Shown piece after piece: positions 61,955 to 64,000 of a stretch of DNA of 64,000 bases (position 1 is the first letter of the stretch; each line of letters starts with the position of its first letter). The notes beneath the pieces are model-generated. The model ran no database searches and was not told the origin of the DNA. It worked only from the letters and a program-made list of their open reading frames with translations. The position numbers and the translations under genes are program-made. The stretch lies in contig NZ_JAJALK010000018.1 in assembly GCF_020523825.1 (NCBI RefSeq), forward strand, positions 27,193 to 91,192, written 5' to 3'. The stretch is from Methylobacterium brachiatum (GTDB lineage Bacteria > Pseudomonadota > Alphaproteobacteria > Rhizobiales > Beijerinckiaceae).

Positions 61955-62539
61955 ATGCGATCCGAGCCCGAAGCGCCCCTCCCCGACCTCACCCTGCACA
62001 CCGTCTGCGGCCTCGAGGAGTTGGCGGGCCATGGCGGGAGCGGGGTGACGCACGTCCTGTCCCTGCTCGATCCCGGCACGCCCGAGCCGGAGGCCTTCGG
62101 CACCTACGGCGCCCATGCCCGCACGACCCTGCACTTCCACGATTGTCTCGGCCCGGGTGACGGCCTCGTCCCGCCCGAGCCCGAGCACGTCGCGGCGATC
62201 CTGGCCTTCGGGCGCGATCTCGACGGCGCCGGTCATCTCCTGGTCCATTGCCATTACGGCCTGTCGCGCTCCACGGCGGCGCTGCTGATGCTGTTCGCCC
62301 AGGCCGAGCCGGAGACATCCCCCGACGCCCTGGTCGCGCGCCTCCACGCCGTGCGCGAGCCGGCTTGGCCCAACGCCCGGATGATCGGCTTCGCGGACGC
62401 CATGCTCGGCCGCGAGGGCCGCCTCAGCGAGGCGGTCCGCCAGCTCCACGCGCTCCAATTGCGGGTGCGGCCGCATCTCGCCGAGCTGCTGCGCGGGCTG
62501 GGGCGCGGCGCCGAGGTCGATGCCGCCGAGCGGGGTTAG
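61955..62539 (+). CDS. Cysteine-based (dual-specificity-like) protein phosphatase
   Basis: The 194-residue protein contains the phosphatase loop VHCHYGLSRSTAALLML, matching H-C-x5-R-(S/T), near residue 104. An upstream segment, LLDPGTPEPEAFGTY, is also seen. Such enzymes dephosphorylate tyrosine, serine/threonine or lipid phosphates; the target is unknown. The signal-less start at ATG 61955 fits the N-terminal sequence. The general acid Asp is probably in LHFHDCLGPGD. It is divergent from the TRAP binding-protein gene with no clear shared control. Confidence 0.8.
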   Translation: MRSEPEAPLPDLTLHTVCGLEELAGHGGSGVTHVLSLLDPGTPEPEAFGTYGAHARTTLHFHDCLGPGDGLVPPEPEHVAAILAFGRDLDGAGHLLVHCHYGLSRSTAALLMLFAQAEPETSPDALVARLHAVREPAWPNARMIGFADAMLGREGRLSEAVRQLHALQLRVRPHLAELLRGLGRGAEVDAAERG

Positions 62540-62571
62540 GGCGCCGTCGGGTGCGCGTCAGAACCGAGCGC

Positions 62572-63708
62572 TCACTTGCCGGCGGGCGTGAAGCTGCCGT
62601 CCTTCCAGACGTAGAGCACGTAGCCCTGGGCGGTGACGTCGCCCTTGGAATCGAACCCCACCGTGCCGAGTACGAGGTCGAACCGCTCCGTATGGAGCGC
62701 CTGGGCGATCGGCTTCGGCTCGGCGGAATGGGCGAAGTTGCCGGCCGCGACCAGGGCCTGCAGGGCGGCATAGCCGTAGATCGTCGAGCCGGTGGGGTCG
62801 CCGCCCTCGGCCTTGAACGCCTTAACGACGGCGGCGGCGGCGGGCTGGCGGCTCGGATCGAGGTAGAAGGTCATCAGCACGCCGTTGCTGGCCGAGCCCG
62901 CGACCTTGGCGAAGTCCGGCGTCGCGATCGCCGAGGTGCCGAACCATTGCGGGCGGTAGCCGCGATCGGCCGCGACCTTCACCAGGCGGCCCATCTCGGT
63001 GGCGTCGCCGCCGTAATACACAACCTCGATCCCCGCGCCCTTGAGCCGGTCCACCAGGGCGGCATCGTCGGCGTCGCTCGGCGCGAACGACAGGGACAAG
63101 GTCTCGTTGATGCCGATCCGGTTGAGGTTGTCCTTGGTGGCCGCCGCCAGCGTCCGGGAGGCCGGGGTCGGGTCCTGGATCAGCGCGATCTTGCGGTCGC
63201 GGAACCGCTCGGCGAGCACGGCGGCCGAGAGCCGGGCCTGGTCGTCGTCACGGCCGCAGACGCGGAAGACGTTCTGCAGCCCCCGGTCAGTCAACCGCGC
63301 CGAGACCGAGGCGGCGCTGATCATCACCACGCCGTTCTGCGCGTAGATGTCGGAGGCCGCGATCGAGGCGTTCGAGCAGACATGCCCGACGACGAGGCGG
63401 ACCTTGGCGCGCACAAAGTGGTTGGCGACCGCGGTGGCGGTGTTCGAGTCGCAGGCATCGTCCTGCACGTCGAGGGTCACGGGCTGGCCATCGAGGCCGC
63501 CCATGGCGTTGGCGTCCCGGGCCGCGGCCTCGACGCCGCGCAGCACCTGCTCGCCCACGGCGACGTAGGGGCCCGAGCGCGGAACCGCGACGCCGACCAC
63601 GACATCGGCCGAAGCCGGCCCGGCCGACAGGAGCGCGAGACACAGGCTCAGGGAAAATAGCGGGGGCCGGAACAGCCCGCGGGCGGAGACGACGCGTCCG
63701 ATCTTCAT
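62572..63708 (-). CDS. Branched-chain amino-acid ABC transporter substrate-binding protein
   Basis: The 378-residue product has a signal peptide (LFSLSLCLALLSAGPASAD) and the LivJ/LivK-type periplasmic binding fold: VVVGVAVPRSGPYVAVGEQV, VDDACDSNTATAVANHF-like (DDACDSNTATAVANHFV), VGHVCSNASIAASDIY and YGYAALQALVAAGNF. The family binds branched-chain amino acids, amides or aromatic compounds. No permease or ATPase gene is next to it, so it is an orphan component or a sensor. Start and length are normal. Confidence 0.88.
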   Translation of the reverse strand: MKIGRVVSARGLFRPPLFSLSLCLALLSAGPASADVVVGVAVPRSGPYVAVGEQVLRGVEAAARDANAMGGLDGQPVTLDVQDDACDSNTATAVANHFVRAKVRLVVGHVCSNASIAASDIYAQNGVVMISAASVSARLTDRGLQNVFRVCGRDDDQARLSAAVLAERFRDRKIALIQDPTPASRTLAAATKDNLNRIGINETLSLSFAPSDADDAALVDRLKGAGIEVVYYGGDATEMGRLVKVAADRGYRPQWFGTSAIATPDFAKVAGSASNGVLMTFYLDPSRQPAAAAVVKAFKAEGGDPTGSTIYGYAALQALVAAGNFAHSAEPKPIAQALHTERFDLVLGTVGFDSKGDVTAQGYVLYVWKDGSFTPAGK

Positions 63709-63861
63709 CGGGCTCTTCTAGGCATCCTTGCGCGAGGCAGCCACCGACGAGGGCGGGATGCGGCTCCGTACACGCGCTCCCGCACCGCACGCAAAGCCCA
63801 TACGCGAGGCCGCGGCGAAACGCGATTGTTTTCCGCCGCCGTTGGGGAAGTCGTCCCGCCC

Positions 63862-64000
63862 TTACTTCGCGTAGTAGTACGCGGTCGCCACCGAGGAGAC
63901 CGGCCCGGTCACGGAGGTGAAGACGGACAGCACCTTCGAGACTTCGGTGAAGGGCGCGTTGGAGACGTAGACGAGGTCGCGGTTGCGCATGCGGAACGCC
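63862..64000 (-). CDS. Polysaccharide export protein, C-terminus only (5' beyond the window)
   Basis: The last 46 codons of a gene run from the right edge to TAA at 63862-63864. The visible part reads MRNRDLVYVSNAPFTEVSKV, then SVFTSVTGPVSSVATAYYYA and a final Lys. This matches the C-terminal SLBB/anchor-proximal part of Wza/KpsD-type outer-membrane polysaccharide export proteins. The remainder is outside the window, so identity rests on a short stretch. Confidence 0.6.
   Translation of the reverse strand, partial: AFRMRNRDLVYVSNAPFTEVSKVLSVFTSVTGPVSSVATAYYYAK

Overview
The window is GC-rich (about 70 percent) alphaproteobacterial chromosome. The gene content and order fit a Methylobacterium/Methylorubrum-type member of the Rhizobiales. 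Evidence is the fdxA-carD-rpoH block, the secB/timA/mltA/smr block, the rimP-nusA-ylxR-infB-rbfA-truB operon, the ftsK-lolA-xthA order, a GAAC-N7-GAAC LexA box at ssb, a GGAAC-N17-CGTT EcfG-type promoter, and a bacteriochlorophyll gene (bciA) typical of an aerobic anoxygenic phototroph. The species is not established. No rRNA, tRNA, CRISPR array, prophage or intact insertion sequence was seen.

Layout. 1-3.6 kb: tail of a probable helicase, an S4 RNA-binding protein, ferredoxin fdxA, RNA-polymerase-binding carD and heat-shock sigma factor rpoH, with clear terminators. 3.7-6.9 kb: an MFS transporter, then a tautomerase/DUF4865 pair divergent from a LysR regulator over a strong dyad. 6.9-15 kb: protein export and envelope genes (secB, Tim44-like, mltA, smr), mutM, mltG, yicC and gmk. 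15-19.2 kb: a bacteriophytochrome kinase with an N-terminal PYP-like domain lacking the PYP chromophore cysteine, and a dihydrolipoamide-dehydrogenase-like flavoenzyme. 19.7-27.6 kb (minus strand): the transcription/translation operon rimP to truB, with an intrinsic terminator in its leader and another between infB and rbfA. 28-35 kb: accessory membrane, secreted and redox proteins. 35-40.6 kb: SOS-regulated ssb, a repeat-rich intergenic block, a Cache-domain protein, an SDR, exonuclease III and LolA. 40.7-47 kb: a very long FtsK lacking membrane segments, NAD synthetase and small genes. 47-54.7 kb: PilZ, HIT, CDF transporter, vapBC, SDR/DUF1328, a chemoreceptor and a ClC channel. 55-64 kb: class II photolyase, a probable structured small RNA, a beta-propeller protein overlapping bciA, a PAP2 phosphatase, two periplasmic solute-binding proteins, a cysteine phosphatase and the end of a polysaccharide-export protein.

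Two families of dispersed palindromic intergenic repeats occur throughout. Family A is built on CCTCATCCTGAGG ends with CTCGAAGGAG / CTCCTTCGAG inner arms. Family B is built on GCAGCGAAGCAACCC / GGGTTGCTTCGCTGC arms inside CGTCATTGCG / CGCAATGACG ends. They are candidates for mobile REP/MITE-like units. The most noteworthy single items are the cysteine-less PYP-phytochrome fusion, the UUCG-terminated RNA locus near 56.6-56.8 kb, the leader terminator before rimP, and several well-formed operator-like dyads.
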